Positions 32,366 to 40,668 of a stretch of 64,000 nt of DNA are shown in pieces; the stretch's first letter is position 1, and the number at the start of each line of letters is the position of its first letter. This DNA comes from Epilithonimonas sp042695135 (GTDB taxonomy: Bacteria > Bacteroidota > Bacteroidia > Flavobacteriales > Weeksellaceae). The translations under genes and the position numbers were made by a program. Location: positions 3,596,001-3,660,000 of the forward strand of contig NZ_CP170547.1 in NCBI RefSeq assembly GCF_042695135.1, written 5' to 3'. Below the pieces are notes generated by a model. The model had not been told where the DNA came from. It was given only the letters and a program-made list of their open reading frames with translations, and searched no databases.

Positions 32366-34543
32366 CTATGGACAAGCTGGCGTGCTAAAACAGTTCCAAC
32401 CCGCAGCTGTACCATCTGAATTTATTTTCAAGCACTTTGCAGTAGTATCATAAACCATCATTCCTTCTTGTGGGGAAACAATCGCAGTTATCTGCGTTGT
32501 TGTCATCCTAGTAATTACAAAACCCTTTGTATTGGATTCTAAAACAGTGTGAGCCGATTTTCTAACCATTGGCCAGTTGCCATTATCCGAACCTGCTCTT
32601 TGTAATGTGGTAATTCCATGAATGCTGTCCACACCTACGGTTGCTGTGTTTGCGTTGTTATAGCAGACACCATTAGTAACATTTTCTGTTACACTTGCCG
32701 TATTATTTGATGTATTAGGATCTGCTATACCACTTGTAGTGCTAATAACAGCAGTGTTTGTATAATTTCCTGAAGATGCAATAGTTGCAGTAACAGTCAG
32801 TGTACGTGTAGCAGCATTAGCTAAAGTACCAACAGTCCAGACGCCTGTTCCAGGAACATATGTAGTTCCTGTAGCAACATGCGAAACATATGTAAAACCT
32901 GAGGGTAGTAAATCATTTACAACAACATTAGTATTATTGTCGGGTCCATTATTCTTTGCAACGATTGTAAACGTAACATTGCTTCCAACGGTTGAAGTCG
33001 CAATATTAACAGATTTTGTCACCTCTAAATCTGATGATAAAGCATTAACAATAACTGTAGATGTGTTAGATGTTACAACACCGCAAGATCCTGTAACAAC
33101 AACATAATAATAGGTTGTTCCTAGCACATTTGTAGGGGGAGTATACGTAGAAGAAGTAGCACCCGTTATGGCCGTTCCACCTGTATTACTATTACTTACA
33201 TTACTATACCATTGATAAGTTATCCCTGTGCCTCCAGCAGTAACGCTGAGATTAGTTGATGCCGCATTTTGAATAACTGTTTGTGTAGTGAGGGGTTGTC
33301 CGGTAATTGCTGTTGTTGCATTTACTGTAATTAATAAAGGTAACGTACAAATACCATCGTCTGTATAAGTTATTGTAGCAGTACCTGCTGCAACTCCTGT
33401 TACTAAACCAGTACTGCTAACAGTGGCTACGGCAGTATTACTAGAAACCCATGTCACCCCAGTCCCTCCACTTGGTGTCACTGTAAGTTGAGATGCACCA
33501 CTTGCGCCCGGGCATATGGTACTGGTACCGGAAATGGTTCTGGAAAATATGATTACAACCCTTCCATTTCCTCCTGCTGTGCCAGGTCCTCCAGTGCCAA
33601 CTCCATTACCAATTCCGGCTGCATAGTCAGCATCAGCATTATTTGCTGCTGTACCACCAACACTATTAAAAGCACCATTACCACCAGCTGTTGTGCTTTT
33701 TGCAGTTAGTGATGCATATGCAATATAAGAAGATCCGCCACCGCCGGGACCATTGTAATCTACACCTTGTCCGGCACCGCCTCCACCTCCAAAATATCCA
33801 CCTCCGCCTCCGCCTCCGCCTTCATTGGACGAGGTATTAGCATTACCACCTTTGCCTCCGGTTAATGAGGAACCAGCTGTTCCATTATTTCCGGCACTAG
33901 TACTTGCTGCGCCACCTGCAGATTGGGTACCTCCTTTTCCAGCTGGATAAGCACCACTCTGTCCACCGGTAGTGCCTCCTCCTCCTCCAGCTACAGGGTT
34001 GAGGGTATCAGCTCCTGGTGAACCGCCACCGCCACCACCTGCTATGAGTATAGGTGTTGTAGTGCCGCTACCTAAAAATACACCAGCTAATCCACCACCA
34101 CTTCCACCATTTTGCCCTGCAGTACCTCCTGCGCCGCCACCGCCAAATGTTGCAACTGTACTACTGGTAACACCTCCTTTACCAACTCTAATCGTAAGTA
34201 CATCTCCCGGAGTAACAGCTAGCGTACCAGTACTGTAACCGCCACCAGCACCGCCACCAACAAAAGAGTAGTAAACAGAGTTAGCACCGCCACCTCCTGC
34301 ACCCCAAGCTTTAATTGTGATTGAGGTAATTCCTGCGGGTACAGTAAATGTTTGGTCTCCTCCAGTATAAGAATATACTTTTTTACATTGTTGTGCCATT
34401 ATTTGTTGGGGAATAATAGCCATCATCAAACCAATAAGCAAGGTCATTATATTCGCAATGTAATTGCATCCGATAGAATTAGATTTTTTCTTTCTTCCGT
34501 AAAGGAATAAAAATTCTATATTTTCTAATTGTGTTTTTTTCAT
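32366..34543 (-). CDS. Large modular surface protein of module 2
   Basis: A 725-residue exported protein. A long N-terminal extension precedes the signal helix (about residues 33-51, ending IMAQQ). Then come a glycine-rich domain (~52-330, GGGGG tracts), a BIG2-type Ig domain (~340-410, GVTWVSSNTAVATVSSTGLV), a second Ig-like domain with YQWYSN (~415-500), a DUF11 domain (~505-625, DLEVTKSV, NNGPDNNTNVVVNDLLPSGF) and the C-terminal domain shared with the protein at 18237 (NWPMVRKSAHTVLESNTKGF, CLKINSDGTAAGWNCF). No classical T9SS sorting domain. Adhesin or matrix role inferred. Operon with the 178-residue partner. Confidence 0.78.
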   Translation of the reverse strand: MKKTQLENIEFLFLYGRKKKSNSIGCNYIANIMTLLIGLMMAIIPQQIMAQQCKKVYSYTGGDQTFTVPAGITSITIKAWGAGGGGANSVYYSFVGGGAGGGYSTGTLAVTPGDVLTIRVGKGGVTSSTVATFGGGGAGGTAGQNGGSGGGLAGVFLGSGTTTPILIAGGGGGGSPGADTLNPVAGGGGGTTGGQSGAYPAGKGGTQSAGGAASTSAGNNGTAGSSLTGGKGGNANTSSNEGGGGGGGGYFGGGGGAGQGVDYNGPGGGGSSYIAYASLTAKSTTAGGNGAFNSVGGTAANNADADYAAGIGNGVGTGGPGTAGGNGRVVIIFSRTISGTSTICPGASGASQLTVTPSGGTGVTWVSSNTAVATVSSTGLVTGVAAGTATITYTDDGICTLPLLITVNATTAITGQPLTTQTVIQNAASTNLSVTAGGTGITYQWYSNVSNSNTGGTAITGATSSTYTPPTNVLGTTYYYVVVTGSCGVVTSNTSTVIVNALSSDLEVTKSVNIATSTVGSNVTFTIVAKNNGPDNNTNVVVNDLLPSGFTYVSHVATGTTYVPGTGVWTVGTLANAATRTLTVTATIASSGNYTNTAVISTTSGIADPNTSNNTASVTENVTNGVCYNNANTATVGVDSIHGITTLQRAGSDNGNWPMVRKSAHTVLESNTKGFVITRMTTTQITAIVSPQEGMMVYDTTAKCLKINSDGTAAGWNCFSTPACP

Positions 34544-34687
34544 TTGTAATAATTTAGAGTTTGTTTATTGGCCATTATTAAAATTAAAAGTCCTTGTATC
34601 TCTTAGTAAGATTTGATGGGTTTGGTGGACGGGATGTCCTCATAAATTATGGCGTATATTTGTATTAGTAATAACATCCAATAATTG

Positions 34688-35157
34688 TCAGTCTGCCCTT
34701 CCTTTCTTTATAAATTCTATAAATTGCGATGGGGTAAAACCTTTTTTAGCTTTAAAAATTCTAATAAAAGCAGTATGAGAAGAATAACCGCATTCTTCCG
34801 CCAGGTAGGATATTTTATAGTTCAAATATTGGGGTGATGTTTTCAGTTTGGTGATAATATATTCTAACCTAAGATCATTGATATATACATTATAATGTTT
34901 CCCCTTATTCCTCCTTATTGCCATCGAAAGATAAGTTTTATTAGTATTGAAAATAATTGCCATATTAGTTAAAGACATATCCGGTAAAAGGAAGATTTTT
35001 TTTTTTCAAATCTATCAAGTTGTATAATAATTCTTTGTTCAACCTTCAGGCGTGCACCAACTATTGTGCGGTCCATATTTGGTATTTGAATCATGGTCTT
35101 GTCCTTTATAGATATATTTCTAAAATAATTATGTAGCTTTTGGAATTGTTTGTCCAT
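34688..35157 (-). pseudogene. AraC-family regulator interrupted by a homopolymer frameshift
   Basis: Two overlapping frames together encode one AraC-type DNA-binding region. The first (35157 to 34969) ends with FEKKK after entering an 11-A run (34996-35006, minus strand). The second continues as IFLLPDMSLTNMAIIFNTNK and contains the AraC HTH pair (KISYLAEECGYSSHTAFIRIFK). Joined by a -1 shift or one extra A, the product aligns with the C-terminal domain of the protein at 36461 (LFEKKNQFLSPDISLGKLAL). It lacks that protein's N-terminal TPR and membrane part. It could be a decayed paralogue, a slippage-dependent gene or a sequencing error. Confidence 0.75.
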
Positions 35158-35625
35158 TGGTATAGTTTATATTAATAGATCGTATATTCTTCATACTCTA
35201 TAATTTATAATTCAACATGCAAGACACAACAAATTTTAATCATTATATCGCTTGCTATCATACAGCTCGTAAAAATTATTTGATCATGTATTAAAGTGAA
35301 TGTGTCCTTTGTTTTTCCTAAACGAAGTGCTGTTAGGAGTTGCCATGTTATCTGTTAAGTAACAAATCCAACTAGCCCCTTACAACGTTTTGAGAAATAA
35401 ATTTTTGCCTTTAAAAAATTAAGCTCATGATTTTTTGATGATACAAGTTTAATAGGTAATCCAAAATTTATATTTTATCTCCATTCAGCTCCAAACATGA
35501 TATATCACCTAAATTATTTGTGTAAATGCCCTGTCGATGCGCTATCGGTTATTTTAAAATTCTTAACGTTTGCGGTGATATGAGTTTTGTTTGAAGCTTT
35601 AGAGATTTAAGGTTATATTATTAAC
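35158..35625. other. AT-rich intergenic region
   Basis: A 468-bp gap between the broken AraC gene and a secreted-protein gene. No coding frame, repeat or hairpin worth naming was seen; it may hold the unrecognisable 5' part of the broken regulator. Confidence 0.4.
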
Positions 35626-36225
35626 TTAGATTAGAAATGCTACAGTAGGCGGGCGTGCAAAGAGTGCATTATAAAAATTGACAAGGTCGTATCTGATTTC
35701 ATAATGTTGGCACCAAAAGTCACTGGAGGAGCGATCCAGAATCTTTACATCATTTTTATAAACCCGAATCGTGGACGAGTAAAACTGTTTCAGAACTGTA
35801 GGTGCCACCACTGTGCCACCATAACTGCAAATAAGCTGCATCTGCGTATCATTAGACGGTAAAGGAGGCAGGCTGACTACTACTGTTGGTACTTCCTGCG
35901 CAGCTTTTACAATCCGATGCAATACTTCTTTGATTTTCTTATTAACTCTAGAAATTTTGTGTCTGGAAATAGATTTCGGCTTTATTATCACTGCACTGTC
36001 CGAATCGATTTTCTTGATTATACCCGTGATGTATGTGTTATCTTTGACTATGACTTCCGCCCCATTCATAACATACATAGTACCAGAAGATTTATCTGAC
36101 CCTACATTATCACTATCTGAAATATAAACTTTCTCTATGCCTGACATATCCTGCGCCTTACTCCAGATAGAAGTAAAAAGCATCATCGTAGAGATGATAA
36201 GATAATGGTAGGCAGTTTTTTTCAT
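35626..36225 (-). CDS. Secreted protein, function unknown
   Basis: A 199-residue exported protein, signal peptide ~24 residues (FTSIWSKAQ). The N-terminal mature region GTMYVMNGAEVIVKDNTYITG resembles the surface-protein-associated proteins of Flavobacteriia; the C-terminal half (QLICSYGGTVVAPTVLKQFY, SSSDFWCQHYEIRYD) is not recognised. Two cysteines are present. Located between two AraC-type regulators and encoded on the same strand. A -7-like motif (CAAATCTA in the + sense, 36258-36265) lies 33 bp upstream. Confidence 0.55.
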   Translation of the reverse strand: MKKTAYHYLIISTMMLFTSIWSKAQDMSGIEKVYISDSDNVGSDKSSGTMYVMNGAEVIVKDNTYITGIIKKIDSDSAVIIKPKSISRHKISRVNKKIKEVLHRIVKAAQEVPTVVVSLPPLPSNDTQMQLICSYGGTVVAPTVLKQFYSSTIRVYKNDVKILDRSSSDFWCQHYEIRYDLVNFYNALFARPPTVAFLI

Positions 36226-36460
36226 AGTCTGATATATCCAGATGTATATTTAGTTCACAAATCTACTTGTGCATTTCGTTCAAAAAAAGGAAAACATATT
36301 ACAATTACGGTAAATGGAAGATGATTATTATTTTGTAACATATTGATAATCATAAAATTATCGCCAAAAACATAATTATTTTAAAATATTATGCAAAGCC
36401 TACAATGTTGTAAACAAATTAACTTATGTTAATTAAAAAATTACTAAGAAACTTAAATCA

Positions 36461-38200
36461 TTAAAGGTTAATGTCAGAATTTCTTACATATTCTATAAAT
36501 ATTGAAGGATCCATTCCGGTCTGTTTGGTAAAGATGCGCTTGAACGTACTATAAGAAGAAAATCCACTTTCTCTTGCGAGATATTCTATTTTGTAGTTAG
36601 AATATTCCTTATGATGTGTCATTTTGTGAATGATGTAATTTATCCTGAGCTTATTGATATAATTAACAAAACTATCATTCCTATATTTTTTGATAACATA
36701 TGTGATATAAGTATTATTTGTTTTAAAATCAAGTGCCAGCTTACCCAAAGAGATATCGGGGGATAGAAACTGATTTTTCTTCTCAAACAATTCCATTTTC
36801 TTTATGATTTCCTTTTCCGTTTCCAAAGAGATATTTATTTTGCTATTTTCATAACTGTCCTCAATGTTATTTTCCTCAGCAGTAGCAGGAAGACCCAGCA
36901 GAGGATCAGGAAAATCTCGCAAACCCGTAGACAGATGTCTTGTTGCATCTTTCAGCATTTTTGTACAATTTGGTTTTTTGGAGTTAAGACTTTCAATTAT
37001 GACTTGGAAGTTTATCTTCTCCGCTCTCACTCTGAAAAGCTCCCATAAGAAAAGAAGCGACAAAAGTAGGATGCTCAAAGTGCACAAAAAAAACTGAGAA
37101 AGATTACCTATATCATTTTCCTGCGAAATATCTTGCAAATCTTGACTATACAGTTTCGAAATGAATGCTAACTTGGAATTGTTGTCGATTCTGTTCGCAT
37201 ATTCAAGATACTTATTGCTGTAAAGAAACATTTTATTTAGATCCCCGATCTTTTTTGCTGCCTGGGAAGCAATCATATAGCATTCCAGCTCATAATTTTG
37301 ATAATAAGAAATCGAAGGCATTTTATTTTTAATAGCTTCCTCAGCAAAAGCCAAAGCCATTTTATTGTCTCCCTGCATCTGATAGCAGAGTGCCTTGTAG
37401 TAAAAGCATTGATAAATATAAGGTTTCGATTTAATAATGCGTTCCTGATATTTCTTCATCATTGCTAACGCTTCATCCGGATGTCCACAATTTATATTTA
37501 TTAGTACCTCATTGGCCCATACAGCACCACTCTTAAAAAAATTATTGATGTCATACTTTTTAGACTGTTGCATATAGAAGTCTGCAGAGTCTGGCTTTTT
37601 CTGATAATTATAATTACTTACCAAGCTTTGGCACAACCAGAAACATCTTTTGGTGAGCCATTCTTTTTGTTCCTTTTTAAGATCTGTTTTCGTAAGTTTT
37701 TTTTGAACGTTCACTAACTTCTCTTTAAACATTACATTAGCTTTTTCAAAATCACCTATCAAATAATGGATCTTAGCTTCGTCGGTATTCATTTCATATT
37801 CCAGGTCATTTTTGTATTTTTTTAGTTGTGTCAGAGTGGACAGTGCCTTGGAATTCTTCCCCATTATAATATAACTGAGACATAAATCACTCATATTCAA
37901 AAAGACATATCTTTTATACCCAGTTTTTTTTGCCAATACCAGACTCTTCTTATGATACTTTGCCGCAAGACAAAAATCACCGAGGTTTGTGGAACTGTTT
38001 CCAGCAAGAATATATAATGCCTCAGCATTTATGGAATCTGAGATATTTCTCTGAAGTAATGTTTCTGCATATACATTATTTGGCAGAGTAGAGGCTTTTT
38101 TTGTAAGTTGGGCATCAGTATATTTTGCAAGTGTATCTTTTTTCTGAGCCTTAGCAAAGAATACAAGCAGAAAGCAGATAAATGAATAAACAATATTCAT
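36461..38200 (-). CDS. TPR-membrane-AraC hybrid transcriptional regulator
   Basis: A 579-residue membrane-anchored regulator. It has a signal-like N-terminus (residues 1-18), a periplasmic array of tetratricopeptide repeats (~45-345: ALYILAGNSSTNLGDFCLAAKY, ALCYQMQGDNKMALAFAEEA), one membrane helix (~370-390, FFLCTLSILLLSLLFLWELF), a linker, and a C-terminal AraC HTH pair (~470-579: LGKLALDFKTNNTYITYVIKK; IEYLARESGFSSYSTFKRIF). This one-component layout is common in Flavobacteriia, where the TPR domain is thought to sense periplasmic or envelope signals. The targets are unknown; nearby surface-protein genes are candidates. Confidence 0.85.
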   Translation of the reverse strand: MNIVYSFICFLLVFFAKAQKKDTLAKYTDAQLTKKASTLPNNVYAETLLQRNISDSINAEALYILAGNSSTNLGDFCLAAKYHKKSLVLAKKTGYKRYVFLNMSDLCLSYIIMGKNSKALSTLTQLKKYKNDLEYEMNTDEAKIHYLIGDFEKANVMFKEKLVNVQKKLTKTDLKKEQKEWLTKRCFWLCQSLVSNYNYQKKPDSADFYMQQSKKYDINNFFKSGAVWANEVLININCGHPDEALAMMKKYQERIIKSKPYIYQCFYYKALCYQMQGDNKMALAFAEEAIKNKMPSISYYQNYELECYMIASQAAKKIGDLNKMFLYSNKYLEYANRIDNNSKLAFISKLYSQDLQDISQENDIGNLSQFFLCTLSILLLSLLFLWELFRVRAEKINFQVIIESLNSKKPNCTKMLKDATRHLSTGLRDFPDPLLGLPATAEENNIEDSYENSKINISLETEKEIIKKMELFEKKNQFLSPDISLGKLALDFKTNNTYITYVIKKYRNDSFVNYINKLRINYIIHKMTHHKEYSNYKIEYLARESGFSSYSTFKRIFTKQTGMDPSIFIEYVRNSDINL

Positions 38201-39294
38201 AAGTATAGGATGCTAAGTGAGTGGGCATTACAGAATCTACTTACATATAAAATGGTTCTGTAAATGAAAAGTTAGTTTTTGAACCTAATCAATATTTTAT
38301 TGATACATAATTTATTAAAGCAGAATCATTAGGTAAAAACACATTGATAATATGAAAATACAGATGTCTTCCAGTTTTAGATTTTTATAATATTTTCGCC
38401 ACAATATTTTTGGTTGTTTCCATAATTTCAAAATATTCCAATAAGCTGACTAAGAAAATTAATTCTGAAATTGTAGTTGATATTTGTCAATAGAGCAATG
38501 CATACTAATCTTTCGGATAGTACAATGGTAAGATGTTTATGGATTTGTTAATAATTTTTAAGTACTCTTCTAAAAAACATTTATGAAAAAATGTAATTTC
38601 ATAGTTGCAGAATACCCATCGTGAAATTTGGCTATATCATATCTGGCTTTACATAGCATGCCTACGCTCCTTAAGCATACTATTATTTCATTAATCAAGA
38701 ATATTTTAGTTTGATTGATAATAAATGATTAATACCGTTAATTATTTTTATCTATTCTATTAATAGTAGATATACGGTTTTGATATCTTAAATTTTCGTG
38801 AAAATTAATATTTTAATTCATTTTTAAAAATAATTAAGTTGACAAAATAGAAAAATTATTACTATTAATGTTAGATTATACAAAATAATTATTACTTAGT
38901 GGCATCTCATTTTACCGTTAAAGAAAGTTTGCATTTTTGGATGAATAGAAGTGATATTTTCTCAGTAGTTTCTGCTCCAAATCTAATCCACCCCTGCAAA
39001 AAAAATTCTACCTTTTCATATTTTCTTTAATTAAAAATCTTTTATTGGATAATTCATTATATATCCTTTGCATTTTATTTTTCGATTGTAAAATTCTTAT
39101 ATAATTACACTTGTTATCATCTAAATGAACTAATCCCATTTTATATTTTTTTGTTCTGCCACTCTGTAGAATTTGATAATCTTTTAGATATCTTTCAAAC
39201 TCTTCTGCAAAGTTATCTCAAAATATATTTTCAAAAATTGTATAAAAAGGCTAACTTTATTAGTTTTTACAAAATATATCAATATATTTCAAAA
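38201..39294. other. Long AT-rich intergenic region
   Basis: Over 1 kb between divergently arranged regulators. It is strongly AT-rich with many short ATT/TAA runs and no credible coding frame, hairpin with T-run or repeat above 20 nt. A frame open upstream of the AraC start at 39295 reaches back to 39151 but lacks family similarity. Confidence 0.45.
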
Positions 39295-40080
39295 ATGATG
39301 AAAAAAGAAACTACAAATTTAACTTTTATAGCTAAACATGCTATCGTTGAAGTCAATTATCATAATTGTTATCAAATAATTATAAGCTTGAAAAACACCT
39401 TTTCAACTACTATTGGTGATGAGAAGCAATTAAATCTTAAAAGCCTTGTGATCAACAAAGGAATTAAGCATTCTTGCAGTGTTCTGGATGCTATGGTAGT
39501 TGTTTATTATATAGACTCTGATAGCTTACAAGGCAGACTTTTGAAAACCATTTTAAAAGATGAACCTTATATTACGATCGAACAATTTGTAGCACCTCAG
39601 GTAGCAGAAAATATCTATGCGCATGATTTCAATATAGATTCTGTGGCTCTGGTTACAGATTTCGCCAATAACACCCTTGCTAAGATATTTCCAGTACCGT
39701 ATATTCCTCAAAAAATAGATTCCCGGATTGAAAAAGCACTAACCTATATTGATGAAAATCTTCATAAACTTATTACGCTCGACGAATTATCGTCCATTAT
39801 TTTTCTTTCTTCAAATAGGTTGAGGCATTTATTTATAGAAGAAATTGGAACTTCTTTTTCACAATATATTATCTGGAAAAGAATCAATATTATCATCACA
39901 GAAGTCATTAATGGCAGAAAAAGCATGGCTGAAGCGGCTCAACATTATGGTTTTTCAGATCAATCTCATTTTTCTAAACTCTTCAAGCGAATGTTTGGTG
40001 TTTCTGCTAAGATGATGTTAAAACCTAATCCATACATTCACTTCCTTAATTTAGATATAGAAAATGTTATAATGGAATAG
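39295..40080 (+). CDS. AraC family transcriptional regulator
   Basis: A 261-residue soluble regulator. The C-terminal ~100 residues are the AraC domain with both helix-turn-helix motifs (ITLDELSSIIFLSSNRLRHLFIEEIG; MAEAAQHYGFSDQSHFSKLFKRMFG). The N-terminal half is a small-molecule-sensing-like domain (NCYQIIISLKNTF, VINKGIKHSC). The ATG at 39295 (followed by another at 39298) is chosen over the upstream ATG at 39151 because the extra 48 residues look random and the leader there is AT-rich. It faces the molybdenum-hydroxylase region, which it might regulate, but there is no direct evidence. Confidence 0.75.
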   Translation: MMKKETTNLTFIAKHAIVEVNYHNCYQIIISLKNTFSTTIGDEKQLNLKSLVINKGIKHSCSVLDAMVVVYYIDSDSLQGRLLKTILKDEPYITIEQFVAPQVAENIYAHDFNIDSVALVTDFANNTLAKIFPVPYIPQKIDSRIEKALTYIDENLHKLITLDELSSIIFLSSNRLRHLFIEEIGTSFSQYIIWKRINIIITEVINGRKSMAEAAQHYGFSDQSHFSKLFKRMFGVSAKMMLKPNPYIHFLNLDIENVIME

Positions 40081-40230
40081 TGTTATAATGTATATTTAAT
40101 AATTTCCAAGTATATGAATAATGAAGAAGTAACAATAATAATTAATCTAAAAAAGATTAAAAAATGATTACAGTTTATTCAAAATTCATATTAACTTTAA
40201 TTTCTTCATTAAAAAATATCTGGTTATAAA

Positions 40231-40263
40231 AATAACAAGCCACAGATTATGTGGCTTGTTATT
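40231..40263. terminator. Strong hairpin terminator
   Basis: AATAACAAGCCAC (40231-40243) and GTGGCTTGTTATT (40251-40263) form a perfect 13-bp stem with a short AGATTAT loop. It lies between the AraC gene and the ester-cyclase remnant and could serve both strands. Confidence 0.88.
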
Positions 40264-40325
40264 TATGTTAATAATGTTTTAATGCCATCAAAATAAGATT
40301 CACATTAATAAAAACAAACTGTTAT

Positions 40326-40580
40326 TTATTTCAATCCAATCTGGCGGGCAAACAGATCATTATCCCAATATAAATATTCTTCAAACATTTTATTTCCTTT
40401 CCAATGTCCTATATTAACCATAGAAAGTTTGAATTTTTTTCCGGTTGGAGCTATCGTTTTACCGCCGCCAACAGGCATTGGCTGGGAAAAAGTACCTTCC
40501 ATCACTCCTACTACTGCCGTCCAGTCGCCATTATAAAACTTGACAGGAGAAATAAAGACAGAATTAGCATAAATTTTTTT
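40326..40580 (-). pseudogene. Truncated SnoaL-like (ester cyclase/NTF2-fold) gene
   Basis: A minus-strand open frame of about 84 codons with no start, reading FISPVKFYNGDWTAVV, EGTFSQPMPVGGGKTIAPTG, NIGHWKGNKMFEEYLYWDN and a final FARQIGLK. This is the C-terminal half of the SnoaL-like polyketide/ester cyclase family (about 130-150 residues when complete). The 5' half is missing, and the break falls on the left arm of a 17-nt perfect inverted repeat whose other arm is the end of the neighbouring oxidoreductase gene. No function is expected. Confidence 0.75.
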
Positions 40581-40668
40581 TCATTTTGATTATTAAGAAA
40601 ATGCCTGTTTATAGAATTAAAACAGGCATTCTAAATTCATTTTAAAAAAGCTTATGCTAATTCTGTCT
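40556..40668. repeat. 17-nt perfect inverted repeat spanning a gene end
   Basis: AGACAGAATTAGCATAA at 40556-40572 is the exact reverse complement of 40652-40668, the last codons and stop of the molybdopterin-subunit gene. Between the arms sits that gene's terminator. The left arm coincides with the truncation point of the ester-cyclase remnant. Confidence 0.8.
40599..40631 (-). terminator. Rho-independent terminator
   Basis: AATGCCTGTTT (40600-40610) and AAACAGGCATT (40620-40630) form an 11-bp perfect stem about 20 bp after the stop of the molybdopterin-subunit gene, followed by TTTTCTTAAT on the minus strand. Confidence 0.85.

Noticed and set aside
33972..34238. Plus-strand proline-rich 88-codon frame.
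   Set aside because: It is the antisense of the glycine-rich domain and arises from GGN codons.
33480..34330. Dense short repeats of CCACC/GGTGG type, first considered a repeat array or CRISPR-like tract.
   Set aside because: They encode the glycine-rich domain of the surface protein; there is no regular repeat-spacer structure.
39151..39294. ATG start adding 48 residues to the AraC protein.
   Set aside because: The added segment does not resemble the family and is encoded by very AT-rich DNA.
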